Of a DNA stretch of 64,000 nucleotides, positions 43,820-53,193 are shown piece after piece; the stretch's first letter is position 1, and each line of letters opens with the position of its first letter. The notes below the pieces were generated by a model. The model was not told the origin of the DNA, did no database searches, and saw only the letters and a program-made list of their open reading frames with translations. The stretch is from an uncultured Steroidobacter sp. (lineage in GTDB: Bacteria; Pseudomonadota; Gammaproteobacteria; Steroidobacterales; Steroidobacteraceae), in contig CALLKK010000002.1 in NCBI GenBank assembly GCA_938008435.1, forward strand, positions 12,928 to 76,927. Reading direction: 5' to 3'. Made by a program: the position numbers and the translations under genes.

Positions 43820-44682
43820 TAGGCAGAAAGCAAACCTGTGTCACAGAGCACGTTTCGCACGGTCGTGAAACGGAACTCATCGATCAGGCGCTCTAGCCGA
43901 CCATAAGTCTTGCTCAGGTTCGTGTAGTGCCGAAAACGCGAACGCCACTTCGCTTTGACCCGCGGTTGCTCGGGGTCTACTTCCCACGGATGCAAGTAGA
44001 AGACGAAGGACTGTCCCTCACTTGCGTTGATCCGCCTCAAACCTGCTCGCGTCAGCCAGTACGGCAATAGTCGAAAGTAACCACCGCCCGCCACAGGCAC
44101 ATGGACGCCAGCCAGCGGAGCCGTCGATGGTGGGAACTCGACAAGCTTTTTTCCGCTCGGTGTCTCGACGACACCCGGGCGACGCGGCGCTCCGGGAATG
44201 CCATAGATATCGTGACGGACTGGGAAGATACTGGAATCGTATTCGAACCCCAGACTGTGAATGATGTCGAGCGCCCAAAGCGACTGTCGCGTAATCGACC
44301 AGCTGGCAGCCCTGTACCCCACTACCGGCGCACCGACAATGTCCTCCAGTAAGTGCTTCGAATCGCGCGTCTCTGCTTCAAATTCTTCCGGTGTTTGTCG
44401 GTAGATCAGCCGATGGCTCATCCCGTGACAGGCGACCTCATGTCCTGAGCTGTAAATCTCGCGAATCAGATCGGGACTGCGACGCGCCACCCAACCAAGG
44501 ATGAAGAACGTTGCCTGAATACCCTTCCTTGCGAACAGCTCAAGCAACTTATGCGTGCTACTCTCGGCGCGATACTCCATCCGTGGCCAGTCTTCCTCAC
44601 GAATAACGTCTGATAAGGCGGCGACATGGAAGTAATCCTCCACGTCGACGCTCATTGCATTGCGCAGCACCTGACTCGTCAT
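43819..44682 (-). CDS. XrtA/PEP-CTERM locus polysaccharide deacetylase (DUF3473-type)
   Basis: 287 residues from ATG 44682, giving the family start MSVDVEDYFHVAAL a few residues in. NodB motifs: ATFFILGWVA, HEVACHGMSHRL, YRAASWSIT and FYLHPWEVDPEQPR, with the DUF3473-like C-terminus. This is the subfamily repeatedly found in exosortase A EPS loci (TIGR03006-like). There is no signal peptide. The start overlaps the end of the outer-membrane protein gene by 4 bp. It probably deacetylates the lipid-linked or nascent polysaccharide. Confidence 0.9.
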   Translation of the reverse strand: MTSQVLRNAMSVDVEDYFHVAALSDVIREEDWPRMEYRAESSTHKLLELFARKGIQATFFILGWVARRSPDLIREIYSSGHEVACHGMSHRLIYRQTPEEFEAETRDSKHLLEDIVGAPVVGYRAASWSITRQSLWALDIIHSLGFEYDSSIFPVRHDIYGIPGAPRRPGVVETPSGKKLVEFPPSTAPLAGVHVPVAGGGYFRLLPYWLTRAGLRRINASEGQSFVFYLHPWEVDPEQPRVKAKWRSRFRHYTNLSKTYGRLERLIDEFRFTTVRNVLCDTGLLSA

Positions 44683-46040
44683 AGGCTCCGAGCCGGCCAC
44701 CAGGATAGAGAGAGGGACACGCGGTTCTCGGTAAATTCGCTTGCCTTGAGCGTACTTTTTCGATCCATCCAATCGTACTGCAAGCGCAGGTCCATCCTGC
44801 GCCCAACTTGCCAATCCAGGTAAGCGCCGGCCTCGATCTCGTCTGTATCCACGTCAACCTCGTCATACCGCTCCTGTTCATAGTTGGCAAACACCCTTAG
44901 CTCTAGTAGCGGTCTTAGCTGACGAGAAATGTAGATGGTCGCGGCGGCCACTGTTCGGTCCGTTGCATCACTTTCCTCATAATCTTCGTCGCTGTAATGC
45001 ACACTGAGACCAAATCTTGTGCGACCACGAAAGAAATTGTATTCGACCGACGCAAAACGATTCTCGAACGGCTCGCTCGTCGTAAGCACAGATGATGTTT
45101 CCAGGGTGACGCCCCGTGTAACTTGCCCCATGCGAAACATCTCGGCCGAATTGGAGTATTGTGAACCAAGACTGATAAACACAGACGACGACTGCGATAA
45201 CCGGCGATTGATCGAACCTCGCAACAATACACCGCCAGGTGACTCGTTTCCGATCTCGAGCATCGTATAGCCGGCGTCCAGATGCAGGACCGTTCTCGCA
45301 CTCTCTGCCTGCAGCCGGATGAAGCTCTCGTAACGGTCGTAGTCAAAACCGTCGCTGCCCTCTTCGACGTCGACGCGCGCGCCTGCCACATTGAGCGAAA
45401 GCGACGATCCTTTTGAACCGTCACGGACGAGACTTACCACCGCGTCGTACTGATTGCTGTCGAACAGACTCATCTCGTAGTCGGACATGGTGTACCGAGC
45501 AGAAAGTGCCAGGTATGTGCGCCCGCCGCCTATTCTCAGATCGGGGCCTGTCGAAAACACGTTGATGTTCTCGCGCGTCTCCGGCGTCGCTGCAAAAAAG
45601 GGATCGCGCGCTACCTGACCGAAATTCTCTTCGACTGTCCATCGCAACCTATCTGGCACGAGGTGCCCAACCAAGCTGGCCGAGACACCACCTATCACAC
45701 CGTCGTCGAAGGTATCGTCGATATAGTGTTCGTACGACACATTGCCGTCGATCGACACGTCCAACTTGGCGCTAGAGTGCTCATAGCCCAAGATGACGCC
45801 TGCTCTCGCAACCGAGCCACTCTCCTCGTCCTGCGGCGCACGAGCGACGTTATCTGACCAGGACCCCCCCGCAGTGATGGCGAAGCTCGCCCCCTTTTGC
45901 AGCTCTCGGGCCTCGCCGACCTCCGACACATCGCGCTCCTCGATCGATTGTTGCGCAATCGCCGGCAAACTAGCGATCACAGCACCGACGAGCGAAATAG
46001 CTTTGGCGCCGCGCTGAGCATTGCGAAATCCGGGCCGCAT
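44679..46040 (-). CDS. XrtA/EPS-associated outer-membrane beta-barrel protein
   Basis: 453 residues with a signal peptide (ISLVGAVIASLPAIAQQ). The mature protein has many alternating amphipathic strands ending in aromatic residues (RLRWTVEENFGQVARDPFFA, SARYTMSDYEMSLF, DLRLQYDWMDR, RVSLSLSWWPARSL); the C-terminal strand ends near a membrane-targeting aromatic. It fits the TIGR03016-like outer-membrane protein of PEP-CTERM loci and may act as the outer secretin-like channel or an assembly factor. GGAGGA is about 5 bases before the ATG. Confidence 0.85.
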   Translation of the reverse strand: MRPGFRNAQRGAKAISLVGAVIASLPAIAQQSIEERDVSEVGEARELQKGASFAITAGGSWSDNVARAPQDEESGSVARAGVILGYEHSSAKLDVSIDGNVSYEHYIDDTFDDGVIGGVSASLVGHLVPDRLRWTVEENFGQVARDPFFAATPETRENINVFSTGPDLRIGGGRTYLALSARYTMSDYEMSLFDSNQYDAVVSLVRDGSKGSSLSLNVAGARVDVEEGSDGFDYDRYESFIRLQAESARTVLHLDAGYTMLEIGNESPGGVLLRGSINRRLSQSSSVFISLGSQYSNSAEMFRMGQVTRGVTLETSSVLTTSEPFENRFASVEYNFFRGRTRFGLSVHYSDEDYEESDATDRTVAAATIYISRQLRPLLELRVFANYEQERYDEVDVDTDEIEAGAYLDWQVGRRMDLRLQYDWMDRKSTLKASEFTENRVSLSLSWWPARSL

Positions 46041-46090
46041 ACGCTTCCTCCCGCTTGTTGTTCGTGTACATCAAATCGCCGACGCCCAGA

Positions 46091-46984
46091 TCACGCAGAG
46101 CGATCGTCCCCGTAGCCGTAGCCGTAGTAATACCCTGGAGTGCTCGAGACAGCTGCCCGATTGAGCACGAGCCCAATCGGCCGGTCGTTGCCGAGAGCAT
46201 CGATCGCATCGAGCACAGCTCGCTGGGGTGTTAGGCCGGCCCCAACAACAAGAACGATTTGTCCCCCAACGTGGGCAAGTGCCCGCGCTTCACTCGTCAG
46301 CAACACTGGCGGCGAATCGATGACCACGATTTGCCTCGCATCACCTGCCTCTAGTTCTTGCATGAGAAGCCCCATGCGCCGACTTGCCAGGAGCTCGGAG
46401 GCGGTTTCGGTCATCTTGCCAGCCGGCAAGATACTCAGGTTAGGAACGTCCGTCTGCAACAAAGTCGACGCCAACGGGACATGCTCGTCTCTCAACAGGT
46501 CCATCAGACCGGGTCCCTTCTCGACACCGAAGATCCGGCTGATATGTGGCTTGAGAACGTCCGCATCCACAAGCAACACAGAGAAGTCTTTCTCTAGCGC
46601 CATGCTGAGGGCGAGGTTGATCGATGTAAACGTCTTGCCCTCTCCAGGCATAGCGCTCGTCACCATAATGAACTGTCCGCGCTCGACTCGATCACCACCT
46701 CGACCTGTGATGGCCGCAATCAGCTGACGTTTTATGTGTCTGTATTGATCGGCGAGCACGCGTTGCTGGTGCTCGGGCGGAATGAGCCCTTCGCTGCGCA
46801 ATGCGTTACGATCGACTTGTACGATCTTGTCGGTCCTATGCGCAATACGTCGCTCCGTAAGCCCGCTCGATACGCCATCAGCGTCGACAACGACTCCGAC
46901 AACGCCTGCACTAGATCGCTGCTCTGCGCTCACGCTCGAGCGTGCAGCCTGCATCTTCTTGATCGCTTGTTCGACGAGGCTCAT
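46091..46984 (-). CDS. CpsD/CapB-like tyrosine autokinase of the EPS locus
   Basis: 297 residues. BY-kinase ATPase: Walker A AMPGEGKTFTSINLA, Walker A' VLLVDADVLKPHISRIFG and Walker B IVVIDSPPVLL. The C-terminus is a tyrosine cluster (YYYGYGYGDD) expected to be autophosphorylated. It corresponds to the XrtA-associated tyrosine autokinase, which partners with the chain-length protein encoded 3 bp upstream. A phosphorylation cycle would tune polymer length. Confidence 0.92.
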   Translation of the reverse strand: MSLVEQAIKKMQAARSSVSAEQRSSAGVVGVVVDADGVSSGLTERRIAHRTDKIVQVDRNALRSEGLIPPEHQQRVLADQYRHIKRQLIAAITGRGGDRVERGQFIMVTSAMPGEGKTFTSINLALSMALEKDFSVLLVDADVLKPHISRIFGVEKGPGLMDLLRDEHVPLASTLLQTDVPNLSILPAGKMTETASELLASRRMGLLMQELEAGDARQIVVIDSPPVLLTSEARALAHVGGQIVLVVGAGLTPQRAVLDAIDALGNDRPIGLVLNRAAVSSTPGYYYGYGYGDDRSA

Positions 46985-46987
46985 AGA

Positions 46988-48589
46988 TCAACCTGATGCG
47001 ACTGGATGCAGCAGACGGACCGCCGCGCTGTGGAACAACATTACCGTCGCGAACGCGATAAACAGCATTGCTGCCGCGCCACTGAAGGCAATTCTCTGAA
47101 TTCGGGTAGCGGCGCGGTGCTTCTCGACCCAGGTCATGCTCACCACACCGAGCACGGGCAACCCCGTGATCTCGTTCAACGTCCGCGTGTTGGTGAATAC
47201 CGGCCGGAATTGATGCAGCAGATAAGCCAACCCCCCGCCAGCACCAAGCCCCCCAGCAAGCACCATTGCCAAAAGCAGCAATCGATTCGGTGCAACTGGG
47301 TAAAACGGTGCTGCAGGCGGATCGACGATATCGAACTTCACCACACCCGTCTCAGCCGCGTCGTCGGTCAAACGTGCCTTTTCGAGACGCTCCACGAGCG
47401 CGTTGTACTGTGCTCTCGTGACGTCGTAATCCCGGTTGAGGCGAGCAAACTCTGCTTCGACCTCTGGAGCAGTGTTCACCAGCGCGCGCAGCTCAGCGAT
47501 CTTCCGGCGCCGATCCGCCAGCTCGCCACGGAGCGTTGCGATTTCGACTTCAGCCTGATTGAACGCAAGCTGGATGCTTTGATATACCGGGCTAGCTGCG
47601 GCACCGGCCGCAGCAATAGCTGCAGGATCGCCTCTCCGAAGGGCATCGAGCTCCGCTTCCCGCTTCTGCTTTAGTTGTTCCAAGGTTTCCTTCAGCGCGA
47701 CCACGTCAGGATGCTTTTCCGTGTACCGGAGCAGCAGCTCATCCAGCCGCGACTGAGTTTCCTGAATACGCGACATCGTGTCGTTGGCAGGAGTGCCCGA
47801 CCGCTGCACCCCTACTCCACCCGGCGTTGTAGTCACGGATGCTAGATAGGGGATCTCGCTCTTGAGCTGTCGCTCCAGCTCGTCCCTGCGGCGTATCGCG
47901 TTAGAGAGCTGCGATTCGACCTTCTGAGCTGCATCTATCTCACTCTGAAGCCGCGCGAAGTAATCGCCTTGCTCACCCGGCATCAGGCCTACGTTCTTGC
48001 GTTTGAAGTCGGCAAGACGCGCTTCGGCCTGTGCAAGCCTCTGCTCGTACTCCGCGATCTGTTCTCGAAGAAAGCGCTGAGCGCTTTCCGATCCTTCCTT
48101 CTTTCCCCCCAAGGTGTCCGAGACGAAAGCCTTCAAGAGCGTCTCAACAACTTCGATGCTACGGTCGCGCTGCGTGTCTTGGTAGCTGATCACGTAGAGC
48201 CCACCACCCTCATCCAAATCGCCCCCTTCGATCTTGATCCGCGATCGAAGATCATCGATGAACGCCGCACGCTGCTGCAGAGTCATGTCCGGCTTAAAAA
48301 GGTTTGTAGCTTGCGCAACACGCTCCAGGTGGGGCCTACCAAGCAAGGCCTGCTGCACCATCAACAGTTGCGAGTCCACGTCAGACTCGAGCGCAATCCC
48401 TTGCAGGATTGGGCGCAGCGCCGTACGCGTATCGACGTAGACCTTAGCGCTCGCCTCGTACATGTCCGGCAGGCTCAGCACAATCAACCACCCGCCGAGA
48501 CAAACGACCCACGCCACGATGAGCGCAGGCCAGCGAAAACGCCAAGCGCCGCGGACGTGATCAAGAACTTGTTCGACAGCAGGATTCAT
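46988..48589 (-). CDS. Wzz-like polysaccharide chain-length determinant (XrtA type)
   Basis: 533 residues. TM1 at about 20-40 (FRWPALIVAWVVCLGGWLIVLSLP), a long periplasmic helical domain with coiled-coil segments (RLAQAEARLADFKRK, ELERQLKSEIPY), a PCP-type proline-rich segment before TM2 (FDIVDPPAAPFYPVAPN), a helix after it and another hydrophobic segment near the C-terminus. Length and layout match XrtA-type chain-length proteins (TIGR03007-like). It is 9 bp after the export gene and 3 bp before the kinase gene. Confidence 0.92.
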   Translation of the reverse strand: MNPAVEQVLDHVRGAWRFRWPALIVAWVVCLGGWLIVLSLPDMYEASAKVYVDTRTALRPILQGIALESDVDSQLLMVQQALLGRPHLERVAQATNLFKPDMTLQQRAAFIDDLRSRIKIEGGDLDEGGGLYVISYQDTQRDRSIEVVETLLKAFVSDTLGGKKEGSESAQRFLREQIAEYEQRLAQAEARLADFKRKNVGLMPGEQGDYFARLQSEIDAAQKVESQLSNAIRRRDELERQLKSEIPYLASVTTTPGGVGVQRSGTPANDTMSRIQETQSRLDELLLRYTEKHPDVVALKETLEQLKQKREAELDALRRGDPAAIAAAGAAASPVYQSIQLAFNQAEVEIATLRGELADRRRKIAELRALVNTAPEVEAEFARLNRDYDVTRAQYNALVERLEKARLTDDAAETGVVKFDIVDPPAAPFYPVAPNRLLLLAMVLAGGLGAGGGLAYLLHQFRPVFTNTRTLNEITGLPVLGVVSMTWVEKHRAATRIQRIAFSGAAAMLFIAFATVMLFHSAAVRLLHPVASG

Positions 48590-48598
48590 CGAAGTCCC

Positions 48599-49267
48599 TT
48601 AGAAGATGGATTGCGGCACGACAAGCACGTCGCCGGGCTTCAGCTCCAGGTTGTGACGCATGTCACCCTTGTTCACCAGGTTGTCGACCTTGACCTTGAT
48701 CTCGCGCTGCTTGCCGCCTTCGTTGCGCACGACCTTGGCGCGATTGCCCGCCGCATACGGACCAAGCCCCCCCACGGCCAGAATCGCATCGAGCACCGTC
48801 ATGCCTTGACGGTACGGAATTGCCTGCGGTTGTTTCACCTGGCCGATAACTCGCACTTGACTGAAGGCGCTCACCGGCTGCGTCACGATCACGCTCACCT
48901 GCGGCGAGCGTACGTACTCTGACAGCACCGTCTCGATGTCACGGGCGAGCTGCGACGGTGTCTTGCCCACGGCCACCATGTCCTCGACCAAGGCCGTTGA
49001 GATCTTTCCGTCGGGGCGAACGGGAACGGTGTTCGTGAGCTCCGGGTTGCGCCACACAAAAACCTGAATCGTGTCTCCAGGTCCGATGACGTAGTCGTCG
49101 CCCACCTTGCTTTCTGCCGGCTGACGCCCGGGCGGGTTGGCGCCACTTCCAGGTTCCGGCACTGCGGCTCCTTGCGCCATTGCCACGGTAGAGAGCATGG
49201 CGCAAGCCATGATCATGCCAACGACGGAGACCGTGATCTCGCGAACCCAGTTAACAACGTTTGACAT
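48599..49267 (-). CDS. Wza-like polysaccharide export protein (XrtA type)
   Basis: 222 residues from ATG 49267, with a signal peptide (VSVVGMIMACAMLSTVAMAQ). The Poly_export domain is clear (YVIGPGDTIQVFVWRNPELT, VRPDGKISTALVEDM, LSEYVRSPQVSVIV), followed by an SLBB-like domain (VRVIGQVKQPQAIPYRQGMTVLDAILAVGG) and ELKPGDVLVVPQ. It is the first gene of the seven-gene EPS core run (49.3 down to 41.7 kb). An upstream in-frame extension to 49405 looks non-coding. Confidence 0.92.
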   Translation of the reverse strand: MSNVVNWVREITVSVVGMIMACAMLSTVAMAQGAAVPEPGSGANPPGRQPAESKVGDDYVIGPGDTIQVFVWRNPELTNTVPVRPDGKISTALVEDMVAVGKTPSQLARDIETVLSEYVRSPQVSVIVTQPVSAFSQVRVIGQVKQPQAIPYRQGMTVLDAILAVGGLGPYAAGNRAKVVRNEGGKQREIKVKVDNLVNKGDMRHNLELKPGDVLVVPQSIF

Positions 49268-49663
49268 GGCGGATCGACCGTACTTATGGGAGGGTACTGA
49301 TGCAGCTGAGCGGCGTGAGCTCATTCGTGCAAGGTTAGCAGATAGCGAACGACGGAATTGCGATGGCGTGCAAACTCTGAACAAGGCATCCGTGCTTACA
49401 CCCACCGCCCGCGGGACACATATTCGACTCTGTCACAGACCCAGCGGTGGGCAATCCTGGCCACAGAGCGCTTGCCTTGCCCTCGAGCGTTGGCCCAAAG
49501 GCTTGTCAAGCGTACAGGAGCCCCTGCACGCCCCATATCTTACAGCGCCCCGGCAGCCCCCTTACGCCCGGACGGTGCTGGTTGGTTCCCACCGCCCCCC
49601 AAATGACTCCGGCCAGGCCCGGCCGGCTTCCCTTCGGTTGATGTGGCAGGTGGCCACGCCCGG
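49268..49663. other. 396-bp spacer between prsR and the EPS core operon
   Basis: No gene was recognised. It should hold the promoter of the EPS core operon on the minus strand and the 3' end of prsR. A TTGCA at 49373-49369 (minus) with a poor -24 half-site is the nearest thing to a sigma-54 promoter and was not accepted. Confidence 0.35.
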
Positions 49664-51022
49664 CTACGGCGCGCGAATCCCGTACTTGTCCATGAGATCG
49701 TAAAGCGTTGGGCGGCTCACTCCGAGCAGCTCCGCCGTGCGGGAGATGTTCCCGTTCGTGATCGCCAGGGACTGCTGGATCGCCCGTCGCTCGGCGCGCG
49801 CTCGCACTTCCTTGAGATTGAAGAGCCGTTCGCCCTCGGCTACCTCCTTAAGCCCTAAGTCTTCCGCCGTGATGAGCGGCCCCTCACCCAGGATGGCGGC
49901 CGTCCTCACCTTATTCTCCAGCTCGCGCACGTTCCCCGGCCACTCGTAAGCCTCGAGCGCGGCCAGAGCCCCTTCCGTAAACCCTCGCTTCGGTCGTCCC
50001 TGGCCGCCCAGCTTGCGCAGGAAGGCATGAGCCAGCACGGTGGGATCTCCCTTGCGCTCGCGTAGCGGCGGCACGGCAATCACGACCTCCCCAATACGGT
50101 AGAAGAGGTCTTCGCGGAATTTCTGCTCGGCGATCAGCGCCTGAAGGTTCTTGTTCGTCGCACAGATGACGCGCGTATCGACCGCAATCTCCTCGCGTCC
50201 GCCGATCCGCTCGATGACGCGGTCCTGCAGGAATCTGAGCAGCTTGGCCTGGAGCGGTAATGGCATGTCGCCGATTTCATCCAGGAACAGCGTTCCGCCG
50301 GCCGCCAGCTCGACTTTGCCGACCGTCCGCTTGATGGCGCCGGTGAATGCGCCCTTCTCATGCCCGAAGAGCTCACTCTCGAGAAGTTGCTCGGGAATCG
50401 CCGCGCAGTTGATTGCCACGAATCGCCCTGTGCGGCGCTCGCTCTGTGCGTGCAGAGCTCGCGCGATCAGCTCCTTGCCCGTTCCGCTCTCGCCTGTGAT
50501 CAGCACCGATACATCCGTCGGCGCGACCTTCTCGACGATGCGACACACTCTCTGCATCGCTTCGTCAGTTGCGATGAGCCCATCGAACGGCGAATGCGCC
50601 TGAGCTTCGCGCAGCCTGCGATTTTCGTCCTCGAGGTCGTAGATGTGAAACGCCCGGCTCACGATCAGGCGCAATGCGTCAGTGTCGAGAGGCTTCAAGT
50701 AGAAGTCATAGGCGCCGAGCGAGACTGCTCGTACCGCGTTCTCGCGATCTCCATGACCCGTGACTACTATCACCTTCGTCTGGGGCGCCAGCGCCAGAAT
50801 CTCGCGCAGCGTCTGCATGCCTTCATCTACGCCCTCGGGATCCGGCGGCAAGCCGAGATCCTGCAGCACCACACGTGGCTCGTAGCGCCGCAAGTGTGCG
50901 ACCGCCTCGTTTCGAGTCGTCACCGTCAGCACTTCGTATTCGTCGAAGCACCACTTCAATTGTTTCTGCAGGCCCAGATCGTCCTCGACGATGAGCAGCC
51001 TTGGTTTGTCGCTGATCGACAT
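49664..51022 (-). CDS. prsR: PEP-CTERM system sigma-54 response regulator PrsR
   Basis: 452 residues: receiver domain (LLIVEDDLG; phospho-acceptor D55 in VVLQDLGLPPDPEG), AAA+ domain with GESGTGKELIARALH, sigma-54 contact motif GAFTGA and GTLFLDEIGDMPLP, and a C-terminal Fis-type HTH (NGNISRTAELLGVSRPTLYDLM). The TLYDLMDKYGI tail is typical of PrsR. It activates sigma-54 promoters of XrtA/PEP-CTERM genes. It lies 9 bp after prsK; GAGGAAAGAGA before the ATG is a good ribosome-binding site. Confidence 0.93.
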   Translation of the reverse strand: MSISDKPRLLIVEDDLGLQKQLKWCFDEYEVLTVTTRNEAVAHLRRYEPRVVLQDLGLPPDPEGVDEGMQTLREILALAPQTKVIVVTGHGDRENAVRAVSLGAYDFYLKPLDTDALRLIVSRAFHIYDLEDENRRLREAQAHSPFDGLIATDEAMQRVCRIVEKVAPTDVSVLITGESGTGKELIARALHAQSERRTGRFVAINCAAIPEQLLESELFGHEKGAFTGAIKRTVGKVELAAGGTLFLDEIGDMPLPLQAKLLRFLQDRVIERIGGREEIAVDTRVICATNKNLQALIAEQKFREDLFYRIGEVVIAVPPLRERKGDPTVLAHAFLRKLGGQGRPKRGFTEGALAALEAYEWPGNVRELENKVRTAAILGEGPLITAEDLGLKEVAEGERLFNLKEVRARAERRAIQQSLAITNGNISRTAELLGVSRPTLYDLMDKYGIRAP

Positions 51023-51031
51023 TCTCTTTCC

Positions 51032-53140
51032 TCAGACAGGGCCAGAGGCACGAGCCTGCATCGGTTCGTTGCTCCGCCCTTGCGCGTCCTCGACTCGGGG
51101 CAGCGTAAACGAAAAGGACGTGCCGACGTGCGGCGTGCTTTGCACTTCGACAGTGCCGCCCAGTGAGCGGATGTACTCCCGCGCCTGATACGCCCCGATC
51201 CCCATTCCCTTCGCACCTTTCGTGCTGTCGAAAGGCCGGAACAACCGGTCGCGGACGAAGTCCGCCTCCATGCCGGTACCCGTGTCGGTCACCGTGACGC
51301 GCGCACCAGCATCCGTACGACTGACCTGCACATTGATCGAACCGTTCTCGGCTGTCGCGTCCTGGGCGTTACGCAGAATATGCTCGATGACGGAGGTCAG
51401 TCTTTCGTTGTTCGCCATCACACGGCTGATTTCCGTGACCTCCACTGTTGGGCGAGGCTGTCGATCGGCGCACCGCCGCGCCGCCTGCTGCACGATTGCA
51501 CCGAGGTCAACCTCTTCGAGGCGCTCGAGCTCTCTCCGACCGCGCAGCTGTTCAATGAGCTTGGATATCCGCTCCACCGCATTGCGGATGGTCTCGATCG
51601 CATCGTCCACGAACTCCGGGTTGTGCTTGTGGCGAACCGAGTTGTCGACGATCAGCTTGAGCTGCGCGACCGAGTTCTTGAGATCGTGCATCATGAAAGC
51701 CGTCAGGCGATTGTAGGCTTCGAACTGTCGACTTTCGGCGAGCCTGCGGCTCGCATCGTCCTGCGCGATGTGCGTCGCGACGTGACGCCCCACCGTCTTC
51801 AGCAGATCGCGATCCTCGTAGGTCAACTTGAACGGTCGTGGCGGATCGCAAAGACAGATGAATCCCACCACCTCGTCGAGTTGCAGCAACGGAGCCACGA
51901 GCCGCAAGGCCGGCATCTCCATCAGCCAATCAGGAACGCTGATATTGTCGTACACCTCTGGTGCGACGCGCAGCTCGCGCAGATCGATGATCCAATGTCT
52001 ACGCACCAGAAACTCCGCGAGATCATCGTGCAATGCGACTGGTCTTGCCTTGTCGGACAATTCCAGCGAAGCGGGCCATGCGGCTTGAAGCACGAACCTT
52101 GGCTCATCGCTGTCCTTCAGGAACAGCAGGCCGCCTGGACTATCGAAGATCTGCGCGATCGCGCGTACGGCGGTGCGCCGCACATCAGGTTCGTCGGTCG
52201 ACGAAAGCGTGCGAATGAACCGTAGCCACTCGATGCGGTAGTCGTACTTGTTGCGGTAGAAATGCTTGCTCAAGAAAACGGCTGCGTGCCTCCGCAGCGT
52301 CGCGGAGGACAGAATGCCTGCGAGAGCCACCACCGCGCCGACAAGGAAAACGAGTTGGCCGACTCGACCCCATTCGCCGCCAAGCTGCCGCACGTAGTAG
52401 CCGCCGACGACAACGACCGCCAGGTACGCAAGCGACAGCAAGACCGTGGTCGAATAGAAGACCACCTGCCGCGAAACGAACACATCGACTGACCAATCGC
52501 GAGTGCGTTGCGCAGAAACCGCGATCAACGGAGCGACGAAGACGTACAGAAGCCCCCGAGCGCTCCAGAACTCGAACGACATCCCTCCCCGCAGCTCCGC
52601 GTGCGAATACAGGAGCAGATCACAGGCAAACAGGAGCGCCACACCGACCACGAACCAACGGGTCGACTTGCGCCCACCAGGTGTCGGGTTGCGGTAGATC
52701 TGTTCGAGCAGGATCAGCCCGCAGAAAGACAACGCGAGCTGCGTTCGCTGAATGAGCGTAGCCGGGTCCGCGTAGAAGACCTCCAGCCGTTCGAGGCCCC
52801 ACAAGATCGCTGGCGCAAGACATGCGGTTGCGCCCACCGCGACAGCAAGCACACGCAGGCCGCGCTTGAGCAACGGTCCGCCTAGCACGACGAGAGCCGT
52901 CAGCCACGCACAGTCGGCGAGCGTCTCGACAACGTAGGTGGTGAGAACGGACAGATCTCGTGTCGCACCGAGGGCGAGGACGATACCCCAGGCGGCGGTC
53001 ATTCCGACCGCAGCGATCAAAGCGATGCCACGCGGCGCACCTCGCCAACTGATGGCCATCAGCACGGCAAGGCAGGCGAACGCGAGCCCGGCAGCGCCGT
53101 AGCTCATCGTTGCGAACACATTCAGACTGGTCGAGTCCAC
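51032..53140 (-). CDS. prsK: PEP-CTERM system membrane histidine kinase PrsK
   Basis: 702 residues. The N-terminal third has about eight transmembrane helices (YGAAGLAFACLAVLMAISW and others), then a GAF-like domain (LRLVAPLLQLDEVVGFICL), a dimerisation region with the phospho-His in FMMHDLKNSVAQL, and an HATPase_c domain (GAKGMGIGAYQAREYIRSLGG). The MHDLKN H-box and membrane domain are hallmarks of PrsK. The start is GTG 53140 (ATG 53107 possible). It sits directly between the sugar transferase gene (53 bp) and prsR. Confidence 0.93.
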   Translation of the reverse strand: MDSTSLNVFATMSYGAAGLAFACLAVLMAISWRGAPRGIALIAAVGMTAAWGIVLALGATRDLSVLTTYVVETLADCAWLTALVVLGGPLLKRGLRVLAVAVGATACLAPAILWGLERLEVFYADPATLIQRTQLALSFCGLILLEQIYRNPTPGGRKSTRWFVVGVALLFACDLLLYSHAELRGGMSFEFWSARGLLYVFVAPLIAVSAQRTRDWSVDVFVSRQVVFYSTTVLLSLAYLAVVVVGGYYVRQLGGEWGRVGQLVFLVGAVVALAGILSSATLRRHAAVFLSKHFYRNKYDYRIEWLRFIRTLSSTDEPDVRRTAVRAIAQIFDSPGGLLFLKDSDEPRFVLQAAWPASLELSDKARPVALHDDLAEFLVRRHWIIDLRELRVAPEVYDNISVPDWLMEMPALRLVAPLLQLDEVVGFICLCDPPRPFKLTYEDRDLLKTVGRHVATHIAQDDASRRLAESRQFEAYNRLTAFMMHDLKNSVAQLKLIVDNSVRHKHNPEFVDDAIETIRNAVERISKLIEQLRGRRELERLEEVDLGAIVQQAARRCADRQPRPTVEVTEISRVMANNERLTSVIEHILRNAQDATAENGSINVQVSRTDAGARVTVTDTGTGMEADFVRDRLFRPFDSTKGAKGMGIGAYQAREYIRSLGGTVEVQSTPHVGTSFSFTLPRVEDAQGRSNEPMQARASGPV

Positions 53141-53193
53141 GGGCCGCTAGTCGACTGCCCTACCCCGACCACACACGCCGGGGCCTTCACTGA

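Noticed and set aside
49365..49400. Possible sigma-54 promoter upstream of the EPS core operon (TTGCA at 49373-49369, minus strand)
   Set aside because: The -12 half is good but the -24 half reads CTTGTTCA, without the conserved GG, so it was not called.
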